Origin: CAYHIN01 sp964356705
Lineage (GTDB): Bacteria > Patescibacteriota > Microgenomatia > CAZETR01 > Amesbacteraceae
Assembly: GCA_964356705.1 (NCBI GenBank)
Contig: CAYHIN010000007.1
Coordinates: 1 to 31,262 of the forward strand
DNA: 31,262 nucleotides
Direction of reading: 5' to 3'
The position numbers were made by a program, and so were the translations under genes. Below are positions 14,930 to 22,637 of this stretch, piece by piece; the stretch's first letter is position 1, and each line of letters starts with the position of its first letter. The notes beneath the pieces were generated by a model that did not search any database, was not told the origin of the DNA, and was given only the letters and a program-made list of their open reading frames with translations.

Positions 14930-16570
14930 TTATCGGGTGGTGGATTGAATATTTGAATAAGGACCAAAGAGGCCGTTAACGTTTTTGCCTCTGACTCGGT
15001 AAAAAGATTGACCTGAGGGGGCGGAATTGTCGGTGAATGGTAACTGGTTGTCTGAGGCGACCTCGCCGATTATGCTCCAGGTGGAATTGTTTTGCGATCT
15101 TTCGATTGAGTATCCGGCCGCTCCGACTGCACCTCGCCAAAAAACTTGAGAACCTGAGATGGTATGGAGGAAGGGGGCCCCAGGTGAACTAGGCGCGGGT
15201 GCGGTTAACCCCCGCATTTTATATGCGTGATTTCTGGCGAGGGTCATCTTGGTTTTCATATCGGCGTTGTCTCCGGGATAGTGGCCATTCCAGGAGGCAC
15301 TTCCGGCTTGCAAATATCCGTGATGGTCGGCGTGACCAAAGAGTTGCCAAAAGAGGGTACCTGCGAAATTGGTGTTGGTTTCTGCCAGACTATAAAGTCC
15401 TTGGATTGCAGCAATTGAGGAAGAGTCTACTAAGCCATGCTCACCTTCGATGAAGGCTTTGTTGTGTGAGGCTGCGAGACCTACGTGGGGAGAAATGTTG
15501 CCGTAGTTTCCGCCATAGTGATGAGTCTGAAAAATGTCCACAGTTGCAATGTCCAAGTAGTTTAGATCGGAGCAATTGACGGGAGAATCTTTGAAAAAGT
15601 CGTTGCCATCCAAGACTAAATGATTAGGATCAATGGATTTTATGTACGCACTGATCTCACGAGTCCATTCGCAAGGAGCTGTGCGCATTTCGTTTCCGGT
15701 TTCCCAGGCCAAAATAGTAGGGTTGATTCTGTTTGGTACATTCGTGTATTGGTTGACGTGGTTCACCATAAGAGAGATGTATTCTTTGAATGTGGCCTTG
15801 ACTGTCGGGCTTGTATAGAAGTTTGCTCCTCCTTCCCACGAACTGAATACTCTATTCCCTCCGCTGTAGTAGCCACCACCACCGGCTTCATCTGAGAAGG
15901 GAATAATCAGATAAATACCCAATTCACCGGCTCTTTTGATGGCATAGTCAATGCTTTTAAACGCATCGTTGTTGATGGTAGTTTTGGAGGGTTTTACACA
16001 TCTTCCGCAGCCCACCGATATGCCCATGGTGTGGGAGCGAACTACGCGACCGCCCATTTCGGTTACTGTAAGTAATACGTTATCTATCTCTGCGGGTGTG
16101 GTCCAGCCATTGTCGCCTACTCGCATGGCAAGCCAGGAAACATTTGCCCCCGAAAACCTAAAAGTTTGACCACCTTGGACGAGCTTGCTGCCACTGCGGC
16201 CGACGAAGCCCGGGGGAATCGGAGCGTGGGTAGGAGATGGTCCGGGTGTAATAGTGGGAGCGGGTGTGGTAGTCGGACCAGCAGTGGGAACTGCGGTGGG
16301 AACGCGAGTTGGAGTAGGGGAAACGGCAAGTGGAATTAATTCGACGTATTGACCACCTGAAGCAGTATTGTCATTGCTTACTGTGGCCCCACTACTAATG
16401 TTTGTTGATTCGACTTCTTTGACTGCGGAGTTGATGATAGCCAGAAGACCAAAGAATCTGGTTTTTTGGAGCAAGACTATGCCAGACAAGAGACCGACTA
16501 TCAGTATGATTACTACTCCACTATTTATTTTTTCCCAAAATCTTTGTTTTGGAGTTTCGGGGTTGGACAT
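14930..16570 (-). CDS. Membrane-anchored GH5-like glycoside hydrolase with C-terminal FN3-like domain
   Basis: This 546-residue protein has an N-terminal membrane anchor (about 18-36), the EVESTN...SGGQYVELIP spacer, a Pro/Thr linker (about 82-120), and a TIM-barrel glycosidase domain (about 121-455). WETGNEM carries the probable acid/base Glu294, and FIEGEHG carries the probable nucleophile Glu377. The layout is like GH5 mannanase-type enzymes (FRFSGANVSWL near the start). A C-terminal FN3-like domain (about 460-546) follows. Substrate is inferred only as beta-mannan or a similar glycan. It is the first gene of the four-gene operon; a minus-strand TATTAT (16577-16582) lies 6 nt before its ATG. 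Confidence 0.82.
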   Translation of the reverse strand: MSNPETPKQRFWEKINSGVVIILIVGLLSGIVLLQKTRFFGLLAIINSAVKEVESTNISSGATVSNDNTASGGQYVELIPLAVSPTPTRVPTAVPTAGPTTTPAPTITPGPSPTHAPIPPGFVGRSGSKLVQGGQTFRFSGANVSWLAMRVGDNGWTTPAEIDNVLLTVTEMGGRVVRSHTMGISVGCGRCVKPSKTTINNDAFKSIDYAIKRAGELGIYLIIPFSDEAGGGGYYSGGNRVFSSWEGGANFYTSPTVKATFKEYISLMVNHVNQYTNVPNRINPTILAWETGNEMRTAPCEWTREISAYIKSIDPNHLVLDGNDFFKDSPVNCSDLNYLDIATVDIFQTHHYGGNYGNISPHVGLAASHNKAFIEGEHGLVDSSSIAAIQGLYSLAETNTNFAGTLFWQLFGHADHHGYLQAGSASWNGHYPGDNADMKTKMTLARNHAYKMRGLTAPAPSSPGAPFLHTISGSQVFWRGAVGAAGYSIERSQNNSTWSIIGEVASDNQLPFTDNSAPSGQSFYRVRGKNVNGLFGPYSNIQSTTR

Positions 16571-16604
16571 ATATTAATAATACTAGGACTTTGGAAAACT
16601 ACAA
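16571..16604 (-). promoter_or_regulatory. Promoter of the exported-protein operon
   Basis: On the minus strand, TTGTAG (16599-16604), a 16-nt spacer, TATTAT (16577-16582), and 6 nt to the ATG at 16570. No Shine-Dalgarno is present. Confidence 0.5.
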
Positions 16605-16627
16605 GAGAATGAGTGGACCTGGCCGGA

Positions 16628-16650
16628 ATATGAAATTAAAAATTTCATAT
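16628..16650. repeat. Perfect 10-bp inverted repeat between the operon promoter and tRNA-Ala(CGC)
   Basis: ATATGAAATT (16628-16637) and AATTTCATAT (16641-16650) are separated by 3 nt. There is no T-tract on the minus strand, so a terminator role for the tRNA is uncertain. The rest of 16605-16714 shows nothing recognisable. Confidence 0.6.
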
Positions 16651-16714
16651 ATCTTACTTCACTTGGTTGCTCGTGGTGACTCGCAAGTCGTGAAGGGCGC
16701 TATCGAATCGGCTG

Positions 16715-16785
16715 TGGACTCGCGGGGAATTGAACCCCGAACTCGTCAATGCGAATGACGCGGTATACCGTTTACCTACGAGCCC
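16715..16785 (-). tRNA. tRNA-Ala (anticodon CGC)
   Basis: The minus strand forms a 71-nt cloverleaf. The acceptor GGGCTCG pairs with CGAGTCC with the alanine G3:U70 pair. The anticodon stem is CGTCA/TGACG with loop TTCGCAT, anticodon CGC. The T arm is CGGGG/CCCCG with TTCAATT. The discriminator is A and CCA is not encoded. It lies 20 nt upstream of the end of the O-antigen-ligase gene, in the same orientation. Together with the GGC species at 9236 the window encodes two alanine isoacceptors. Confidence 0.95.
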
Positions 16786-16805
16786 ATGCCGGAACATTTT
16801 AGCAG

Positions 16806-18854
16806 TTACTGAGCTGGGGTGGGGTGGGGGGTAACTGTGGGTTCGGGGCCTAATTCTGCCGGAAGCTGGATGGGAGTAATTTTTGGTGAGGGTAGAAGAA
16901 GGGGAGTCTCTAGCTGGCTTGTGGCGGGCTGGGTGGGAAGGGCGGGATCTGTGTCTTTTGGACCGGCAAGTTTTTGAAGAACTTCGAGTTCTGAGCTGGC
17001 TTTGGTATAGTCGGCTGAGGCTGGATCTACCAGATTTACGACCTGTTGCATGGCTGTCACGGCTTTTGCATAGTCTTTCCTTTCTTTGTACGTTGCGGCG
17101 AGATTGTAATGGGCGTTGGGGAGATCTGGTTTTAGATCAATTGCTTGTTGGAAATATTTGGCCGCTTCATCGAATTTTTTGAGTGAGTGATACACCCCAC
17201 CTATGGCAATACGCAAATTTGGATTTGCAGGATCAAGTCGAATGGCTTGGGAGTATGAGGTGATAGTCCAACTGTCTGCGTCTTTGGCTGAGCTGATTAG
17301 ACTTCGATAAACGGTAGCCAGATTTTCTGCTGTAGTGATTTTTTTGGGATTGAGAGCGACGGCATTTTTTGCCTCACGAATGGCTTGTTGGACTAATTGA
17401 GCGATGGTTGTTTGATCGGATTCTGTAACTTCCTTGGCTGATGCTATTGAGTTGGCCAGGAGGAGATTGGTTTGAGAGTAGGCTATTCGATATGAGTCTT
17501 GGAAAGGATTGGTCCGGTAAGCCTTTTCAAGGTTGTTGTAAGTGGTTTTGGCATCGTTGGCATTTGCTGCGACAATTGATTTTTGAAAGTAAACATCGGC
17601 TCGATACACGTTTGTGAGTGCGTATGCGCTGGGGAGTGCAAAAAGCAGACTAAGAATCAAAAAGATACCCGGAAGTATTGCCGATTTGTGGCCTGATTCT
17701 ATCGATGTGACAATATCGATACTGGCTTCATGGACTAAATTTGAACCCATGACCTTGAGGGAGAGTGAAATTAGGGTTAAGCAGATGAAAATAAGGTATA
17801 AGGTCAAAAGAGGAGTGGGGAAAAAAAGTTGACTTGCGAATAATAAGAGTACGCTGAGACCAAATCCTAGGGCATGTATCTTTTGGGGGGACTCGGAGAA
17901 TGTGTGGAAGACTTTTGTTAGTACAGATGTGACTCGAGCGACCAAGAATAAGTATGAGAGCACTCCTAGGAGTCCCAAAGTGACTGCAATTTCGAGAAGA
18001 TAGTTATTGGCCTTTGAGAAGCGAACAGACCAGTAAGGTGTGAGATTGTAAGACAGAGGTTTGTATTGGGCGAAACTGGCAAGATATGTACCAGGTCCAG
18101 TACCAAAGACGGGCGAGGCCTTGATAGCTTCTAGAGCTATCGCCCAGCTGGTAGATATGGAGAGGAGTGGGGGACGAGCGGTGTTGCTGCCAAATAGTCG
18201 GTATGTCAACAGAGAGACGCTACCTAGAGTAAGTAAAAGCGTGGCGAGTATTAACAGAGATTTGGGGGAACCTGCTCTGTTTTTAAATAGGAAGAGTATG
18301 AGTGTGGGGATGAGACTGGAAAGGGCGATGAGGGCCGTCAAACTACTACCTGCAGGACTCCAGAAATTTGATTTTAGGTAGCTCACTGATATGAAGCTCG
18401 TAATCAAGCCCGATCCCCAGAATAAAGTGATAATGGCGAGGAGGGCGAGAGAACTGGCTAAGCTGAAGAAGAGGATGTCTAATTGCTTTTTTGTAGTAAC
18501 GATGTTGGTCGCCACGAGATAGATAAGAGTGAGAGCCAGAATGGTACCCGCTTGTCCTGGGTCAAAAAGTGCATTTGCGCGGTTGGGTGAGGCGAAGATG
18601 GTGGAGATGAGCCAAGATCCCAAAAATAGAAAAAGTGGCATGCCAAATGGAGTGCGGACGAGCTTTACCTGGTGAGCCGCCAACATGCTTGATGACCACA
18701 AGATTATAAGTAGTAGGGCTCCTGACATAAGGAGAGCTTGTTTGTTGAATTCGTAAAATTCAAATGTGATAGGTAGGAAGAATAGTGGGGTGAGAAAAAC
18801 AAGAATTGCCAATATCGAAAAACAGAGTGAATCTAGATGGTTACTTAATCGCAT
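16806..18854 (-). CDS. O-antigen-ligase-like (Wzy_C) membrane protein with TPR domain
   Basis: This 682-residue protein has about a dozen hydrophobic segments over residues 1-430. The Wzy_C/O-antigen ligase signature ASPVFGTGPGTYLASF lies near the middle, with a large loop after it. The C-terminal third is soluble and carries TPR repeats (FQQAIDLKPDLPNAHYNLAATYKERKDYAKAVTAMQQVV), ending in a Pro/Thr tail. Such proteins ligate or polymerise surface glycans; the fusion with TPRs is common in small-genome bacteria. The TATTAA on the minus strand (18861-18866) lies 6 nt from the ATG. It transcribes toward tRNA-Ala(CGC). Confidence 0.82.
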   Translation of the reverse strand: MRLSNHLDSLCFSILAILVFLTPLFFLPITFEFYEFNKQALLMSGALLLIILWSSSMLAAHQVKLVRTPFGMPLFLFLGSWLISTIFASPNRANALFDPGQAGTILALTLIYLVATNIVTTKKQLDILFFSLASSLALLAIITLFWGSGLITSFISVSYLKSNFWSPAGSSLTALIALSSLIPTLILFLFKNRAGSPKSLLILATLLLTLGSVSLLTYRLFGSNTARPPLLSISTSWAIALEAIKASPVFGTGPGTYLASFAQYKPLSYNLTPYWSVRFSKANNYLLEIAVTLGLLGVLSYLFLVARVTSVLTKVFHTFSESPQKIHALGFGLSVLLLFASQLFFPTPLLTLYLIFICLTLISLSLKVMGSNLVHEASIDIVTSIESGHKSAILPGIFLILSLLFALPSAYALTNVYRADVYFQKSIVAANANDAKTTYNNLEKAYRTNPFQDSYRIAYSQTNLLLANSIASAKEVTESDQTTIAQLVQQAIREAKNAVALNPKKITTAENLATVYRSLISSAKDADSWTITSYSQAIRLDPANPNLRIAIGGVYHSLKKFDEAAKYFQQAIDLKPDLPNAHYNLAATYKERKDYAKAVTAMQQVVNLVDPASADYTKASSELEVLQKLAGPKDTDPALPTQPATSQLETPLLLPSPKITPIQLPAELGPEPTVTPHPTPAQ

Positions 18855-18890
18855 ATATTATTAATAGTCGAGATATGGAAACTAGTCAAG

Positions 18891-18949
18891 GAGTAGATCG
18901 GATAGGGTCTGACCTGATGTATACTAGGTCAGACCTATGCCGAGTAGAT
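18891..18949. repeat. Palindrome flanked by GAGTAGAT at the RAYT start
   Basis: The inverted repeat GGTCTGACCT (18906-18915) / AGGTCAGACC (18926-18935) has a 10-nt loop holding TATACT. It is bracketed by direct repeats GAGTAGAT at 18891-18898 and 18942-18949. Each contains GTAG, the tetranucleotide that marks REP hairpins recognised by E. coli TnpA-REP. The RAYT ATG starts at 18937, right after the hairpin. Confidence 0.65.
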
Positions 18950-19614
18950 ACAGAATAAAGGAATATACCACGGGCGGGTATTATCATATATATAATAGTG
19001 GGCTGGATAATAGAGTGGTATTTGCTGATGATGCGGACTATAAAATGTTTGAGACTCTGCTGGCTAGATATCTAGGTGAGAACACTAATATAGAAGGACC
19101 ATATAAGAACGAGAAGCCGTCCATAATAAAAAAACGCGAGAGTATGTCGCTTCGAGGAGAAGTGAAATTATTGGCATATTGCCTCATGCCTGATCATTAT
19201 CATCTGCTGATTCAGCAGAAAAGTATGGAGGGGATCACAAAACTAGTGAGGAGAGTTATGACTGGATATGGGATGTACTACAACCGAAAGAATAGAAGGT
19301 CGGGACCCTTGTTTGAAAACGTGTACCGGGCAGTGTCGCTAACTTGTGATAAACAGGTCCTGGCAGTGGGAAGACTGATCCATCTAAATCCCAGTCGTCT
19401 GGAAAAAAGAAGATTTGGACTAGTGGAGACTGTGACGGGGACAAGTCCAGCTGATTATCAATACTCCTCTTTTAGAAGCTATTTAGCGCTAAACGATAAA
19501 GACTGGGTAACTCGTGTATATGGGCACATGAGCGTAAATGAGTACCGAAGATATGTAGAATCCCCGAGATCTGAGGCTGATTATGAGTTTAAGGACTTGA
19601 TGATAGACGAGTGA
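18937..19614 (+). CDS. REP-associated tyrosine transposase (RAYT, Y1 HUH family)
   Basis: This 225-residue protein has the Y1-transposase features GGYYHIYNSGLDN at the N-terminus, the HUH motif in YCLMPDHYHLL (His87 and His89), and the tyrosine helix VRRVMTGYGMYYNRKN with the nucleophile probably among Tyr111-Tyr115. A RSGPLFEN segment follows. These single-strand nucleases act on short palindromes and are thought to spread REP-type repeats rather than themselves. The ATG is overlapped by a palindrome flanked by GTAG motifs, which may be its substrate and its own regulatory site. The window holds several families of dispersed palindromes, a plausible target set. Confidence 0.87.
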   Translation: MPSRYRIKEYTTGGYYHIYNSGLDNRVVFADDADYKMFETLLARYLGENTNIEGPYKNEKPSIIKKRESMSLRGEVKLLAYCLMPDHYHLLIQQKSMEGITKLVRRVMTGYGMYYNRKNRRSGPLFENVYRAVSLTCDKQVLAVGRLIHLNPSRLEKRRFGLVETVTGTSPADYQYSSFRSYLALNDKDWVTRVYGHMSVNEYRRYVESPRSEADYEFKDLMIDE

Positions 19615-19621
19615 TTTCAAT

Positions 19622-19656
19622 TTGAACATTAATATTACTCAGAGTATAATGTAGAT
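19622..19656 (+). promoter_or_regulatory. Leaderless promoter of the 66-aa ORF
   Basis: TTGAAC (19622-19627), a 17-nt spacer, TATAAT (19645-19650), 6 nt, then ATG 19657. This is a near-consensus sigma-70-type promoter with no room for a leader. Confidence 0.72.
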
Positions 19657-19857
19657 ATGGATGGAGATCTGACGAGAACAGAGGTTTTAAGAGATGTGGT
19701 GAAAGATAAGTTGGGAATTGGCCCAGGGATGAAGTCACTTGAAGTTGCTGTGGAAAGCGAATTAGGATGGGACCCGTTTTATAGCAAAATGGCTACGGGA
19801 AATGAAATGATGGAAGCTCTTTTGGTTCAAGCTAGATTGCAGGCGTTGTGCAGATAG
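19657..19857 (+). CDS. Small soluble protein, unknown function
   Basis: This 66-residue, mostly helical, acidic protein (TRTEVLRDVVKDKLGIGPG... KMATGNEMMEALLVQARLQALCR) has no family I recognise. It has its own near-consensus promoter 6 nt before the ATG, which supports it being a real gene. It stands alone between the RAYT gene and the repeats upstream of leuS, and ends in TAG. Confidence 0.6.
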   Translation: MDGDLTRTEVLRDVVKDKLGIGPGMKSLEVAVESELGWDPFYSKMATGNEMMEALLVQARLQALCR

Positions 19858-19885
19858 TCTTATAGTTTAGAATTTGACCCGCTGT

Positions 19886-19950
19886 AGGGTGATTTGGAGC
19901 CAATTTTCCACCTCACCCTTTATCCCTCTCCAATATTTTGGAGAGGGAAA
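19886..19950. repeat. Two hairpins upstream of leuS, including a CCCTCTCC/GGAGAGGG repeat
   Basis: AGGGTGA (19886-19892) pairs with TCACCCT (19913-19919). Directly after it, CCCTCTCCAA (19924-19933) pairs with TTGGAGAGGG (19938-19947). The second hairpin with its leading CCTCACCC is the same kind of unit as at 24131-24172 inside the comEC lactamase ORF, and similar in plan to the ends of the DUF559 unit. The leuS promoter starts at its right edge. Confidence 0.7.
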
Positions 19951-19984
19951 TGACAATAGTGTGGGTATGGCATATAATTTTGGG
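19950..19984 (+). promoter_or_regulatory. Leaderless promoter of leuS
   Basis: ATGACA (19950-19955), a 17-nt spacer, TATAAT (19973-19978), 6 nt, then ATG 19985. This fixes the leuS start; in-frame codons upstream would run through the promoter and the repeat. Confidence 0.72.
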
Positions 19985-22315
19985 ATGACGACCAGAGCAT
20001 TTGATCATCGAGAGATGGAGGCTAGATGGCAGAAGAAGTGGGAAGAGGAGAAACTGTATGAGGTAGATGTCGAAAAAAGCGAAAACAAATTTTACAACTT
20101 GTGGATGTTTCCATACCCTTCTGGAGAAGGGATGCATGCTGGGCATGCCTTTGCTTCAACTGGGAGTGATATCTTGGGTAGGTATATGCGGATGAAGGGA
20201 AAAACGGTGTTTCAACCCTTTGGCTATGATTCTTTTGGTATCCACTCTGAGAACTTTGCGATCAAGATAGGTGAGCAGCCACAAAAGGTTATAGAAAGGA
20301 CGACTAAGAACTATGAGAAGCAAATGCGGAGTATGGGTCATGGCTATGATTGGGAAAAAACCGTGACTACGTCGGATGCGGATTACTACAGGTGGACCCA
20401 GTGGATTTTTCTTCAGATGTACAAGGCGGGACTGGCCGTGCGTAAGAAGGCGAGTGTGAATTGGTGTCCCAGCTGTAAGACGGTGCTGGCAGATGAGCAG
20501 GTGGTGACGCCCTCTGCTGCGGGAAAGTGGCCCGCGCAGTACGAAAAACTGGAAGATGTACCAGAATCGGTGCGAGTTTGTGAGCGGTGCGGTAGTGAAC
20601 CCACGATGAAAGAGCTGGAGCAGTGGTTTTTTGAGATCACCAAGTATGCTGACCGACTGCTGTCTAATCTGGATAAGATCGACTGGCCACAAAAGATCAA
20701 GACGACCCAGCGGAACTGGATAGGGAGAAAAGAAGGTTTTGAGATCGATTTTGAGGGTATTGTCGTGTTTACTACTAAGCCTGAGACGCTGAATAGTGTG
20801 ACGTTTTTGGCTTTGTCACTCCAGTACCCAGGACTGATAGGCTTAGTAACACCAGAAAAAAGGCTTGAGATAGACCAATTCATAAAAGAACATGGACAAT
20901 CTGAGGCTAATACTAAGGTAAAGGTGGGGATAGACACTGGACTTCGAGTAAAAAACCCATTGACGGGGTCCACAATTCCCGTATGGGTGACTAACTATGT
21001 AGTGATGGAATATGGAACAGGAGCGGTCATGGGAGTGCCGGCATACGATCCCCGCGACAAAGAATTTGCTAGTAAGTATCAGATTGATGTAGTTGCGAAG
21101 GAAACTGATGAGGCTGTTGCGGAAAAAGGAATAAAAGCTGGATGGGGGAAAAAGAGAGTAAATTATCACTTGCGGGATTGGCTAATCAGTAGACAAAGAT
21201 ATTGGGGACCGCCGATTCCAATGATCAATTGTTCTAAATGCGGGTGGCTACCGGAAAAAGAGGAGAATCTACCCATACTTTTGCCTGATTTGAGTGACTA
21301 TAAGCCAAAGGGGGATGGAAAGGGGCCTTTGGCTTCCCATCCGGAGTTCTTTGAGACTAGCTGTCCTGCTTGTGGAGGAAAAGCGTCACGAGAGACAGAC
21401 GTGTCGGATACGTTTTTGGATTCGGCTTGGTACTTTTTGCGTTACCCTTCGACTCGCTGCGTCGCTGCCGGCAAAGTCCCCTTTGACCCTGAAATAACCA
21501 AGAAGTGGTTGCCTGTAGATCTGTATTTTGGGGGAGCAGAGCATGCGGTACTACATTTGATGTATGCCAGATTTGTGACAATGGTACTGAAAGATAGCGG
21601 TTTGATACAGTTTGAGGAGCCATTCCCCAAATTTTATGCGCATGGGCTGATGATAAAAGATGGGGCTAAGATGAGTAAGTCGAGAGGAAACGTGGTGAAT
21701 CCAGATGAATATATAGATAAATATGGAGCGGATGCCCTCAGGCTGTACTTGATGTTCATGGGACCAATGGATGGGAGTCCTGATTTTCGGGATAGTGGCA
21801 TGGAGGGGATGGTCAAGTTTTTGAATAGGGTAGTCAAGGTCGATGTGGGAGAAGTGTGGGATGGGCAAGAAATTGAACTGGGCAAGCTGGTGGCATATGT
21901 GACAAAAGACATCGAAAAGTATCATTACAATACGGCGATCGCAAAGATGATGAGCTTTATAAACGTAGTAGAGGAGCGGGGAGGGGTGCTGACTTTGGAA
22001 AACCTGATCGTGTTTTGGAAACTGATGGCGCCTTTTACTCCACACTTAGCAGAAGAGATGTACCAGCGCTTGAAGGAGCCGAGTGATAAATTTGAATCAG
22101 TGCACACGTCCGCTTGGCCGACTATGAGATATGATGCGAGCCTAGATAAGCAAAAAATCATCGTCCAAGTAAATGGACGAGTGCGCTGGGTGAGTGAGGG
22201 AATAGTGAATGAGAATGAGGCTCGTGCCCAAGTACAAAAATATCTGGGGGATGGGAAATATAAAGTTGTGCAGATCCTTGGAAAAGTAATAAACTTTGTG
22301 GGTGAGGGAAAATAA
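19985..22315 (+). CDS. leuS: Leucyl-tRNA synthetase
   Basis: This class I synthetase of about 776 residues has FPYPSGEGMHAGHAFAST with the HIGH-type motif HAGH. A zinc-ribbon-like insertion follows (NWCPSCKTVLADEQ... CERCG), then the editing domain with FTTKPETLNSVTF and MGVPAYDPRDKEFA, WLISRQRYWGPPIP, the LeuRS segment DTFLDSAWYFLRY, GAEHAVLHLMYARF, and KMSKS in GAKMSKSRGNVVNPDEY. It ends in an anticodon-binding domain and a short C-terminal domain (IIVQVNGRVRW). It charges tRNA-Leu and clears misacylated products. It is somewhat shorter than E. coli LeuRS (860). The ATG 19985 is chosen from the leaderless promoter. The comEA ORF overlaps its 3' end. Confidence 0.95.
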   Translation: MTTRAFDHREMEARWQKKWEEEKLYEVDVEKSENKFYNLWMFPYPSGEGMHAGHAFASTGSDILGRYMRMKGKTVFQPFGYDSFGIHSENFAIKIGEQPQKVIERTTKNYEKQMRSMGHGYDWEKTVTTSDADYYRWTQWIFLQMYKAGLAVRKKASVNWCPSCKTVLADEQVVTPSAAGKWPAQYEKLEDVPESVRVCERCGSEPTMKELEQWFFEITKYADRLLSNLDKIDWPQKIKTTQRNWIGRKEGFEIDFEGIVVFTTKPETLNSVTFLALSLQYPGLIGLVTPEKRLEIDQFIKEHGQSEANTKVKVGIDTGLRVKNPLTGSTIPVWVTNYVVMEYGTGAVMGVPAYDPRDKEFASKYQIDVVAKETDEAVAEKGIKAGWGKKRVNYHLRDWLISRQRYWGPPIPMINCSKCGWLPEKEENLPILLPDLSDYKPKGDGKGPLASHPEFFETSCPACGGKASRETDVSDTFLDSAWYFLRYPSTRCVAAGKVPFDPEITKKWLPVDLYFGGAEHAVLHLMYARFVTMVLKDSGLIQFEEPFPKFYAHGLMIKDGAKMSKSRGNVVNPDEYIDKYGADALRLYLMFMGPMDGSPDFRDSGMEGMVKFLNRVVKVDVGEVWDGQEIELGKLVAYVTKDIEKYHYNTAIAKMMSFINVVEERGGVLTLENLIVFWKLMAPFTPHLAEEMYQRLKEPSDKFESVHTSAWPTMRYDASLDKQKIIVQVNGRVRWVSEGIVNENEARAQVQKYLGDGKYKVVQILGKVINFVGEGK

Positions 22316-22637
22316 TTACAAAATAGCAGTAATTGCACTATTTGGAGGTATTTTGATAGGGTCTGGAGTGTTTGTCCTCCGATCCGGAGGACTGAATTTA
22401 AACTCTAATATCCAAATCCGAAACTCTAAACGCGAAATAGATATTATTGAGGTACCCAAGATAAATATTAATTTGGCGACTCAAGTAGAGCTGGAAGCAC
22501 TGCCTAAAATCGGGGAGGTGACGGCCAGAAAGATAATTGGCGAGCGGCCATATGTAAATCTGGAGGAGCTAGTAGGCAAAAAGATTTTGACTCCAAAAGT
22601 GTACGAAGAGATAAAGGACTTGATAGATACAAAATGA
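22302..22637 (+). CDS. comEA: ComEA-like membrane-anchored helix-hairpin-helix protein
   Basis: This protein of about 111 residues has one N-terminal membrane segment (IAVIALFGGILIGSGVFVL) and a C-terminal HhH pair (ININLATQVELEALPKIGEVTARKIIGERPYVNLEELVGKK), the ComEA layout. ComEA binds incoming double-stranded DNA outside the membrane and passes it to ComEC. The linker NLNSNIQIRNSKREID is encoded by a low-complexity repeat (22396-22440). The start is GTG 22302 or TTG 22296, both inside the leuS end. The stop overlaps the comEC ATG (ATGA), so this is a competence operon. Confidence 0.85.
   Translation: MRENNYKIAVIALFGGILIGSGVFVLRSGGLNLNSNIQIRNSKREIDIIEVPKININLATQVELEALPKIGEVTARKIIGERPYVNLEELVGKKILTPKVYEEIKDLIDTK
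22396..22440. repeat. Low-complexity CTCTAA/TCCAAAT repeat inside comEA
   Basis: AAACTCTAA occurs twice (about 22400-22408, 22421-22429) around TATCCAAATCCG. It is translated as part of the linker between the membrane anchor and the HhH domain, a tolerant position. The composition differs from the flanking codons. Confidence 0.5.

Noticed and set aside
16628..16650. Terminator for tRNA-Ala(CGC)
   Set aside because: The stem is perfect, but it is AT-only at the ends, about 65 nt from the tRNA, and without a T tract on the minus strand. I list it as an inverted repeat only.
19874..19984. N-terminal extension of leuS back to 19874
   Set aside because: It would translate through the family B hairpin and a near-consensus promoter. 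The protein from 19985 starts like normal LeuRS.
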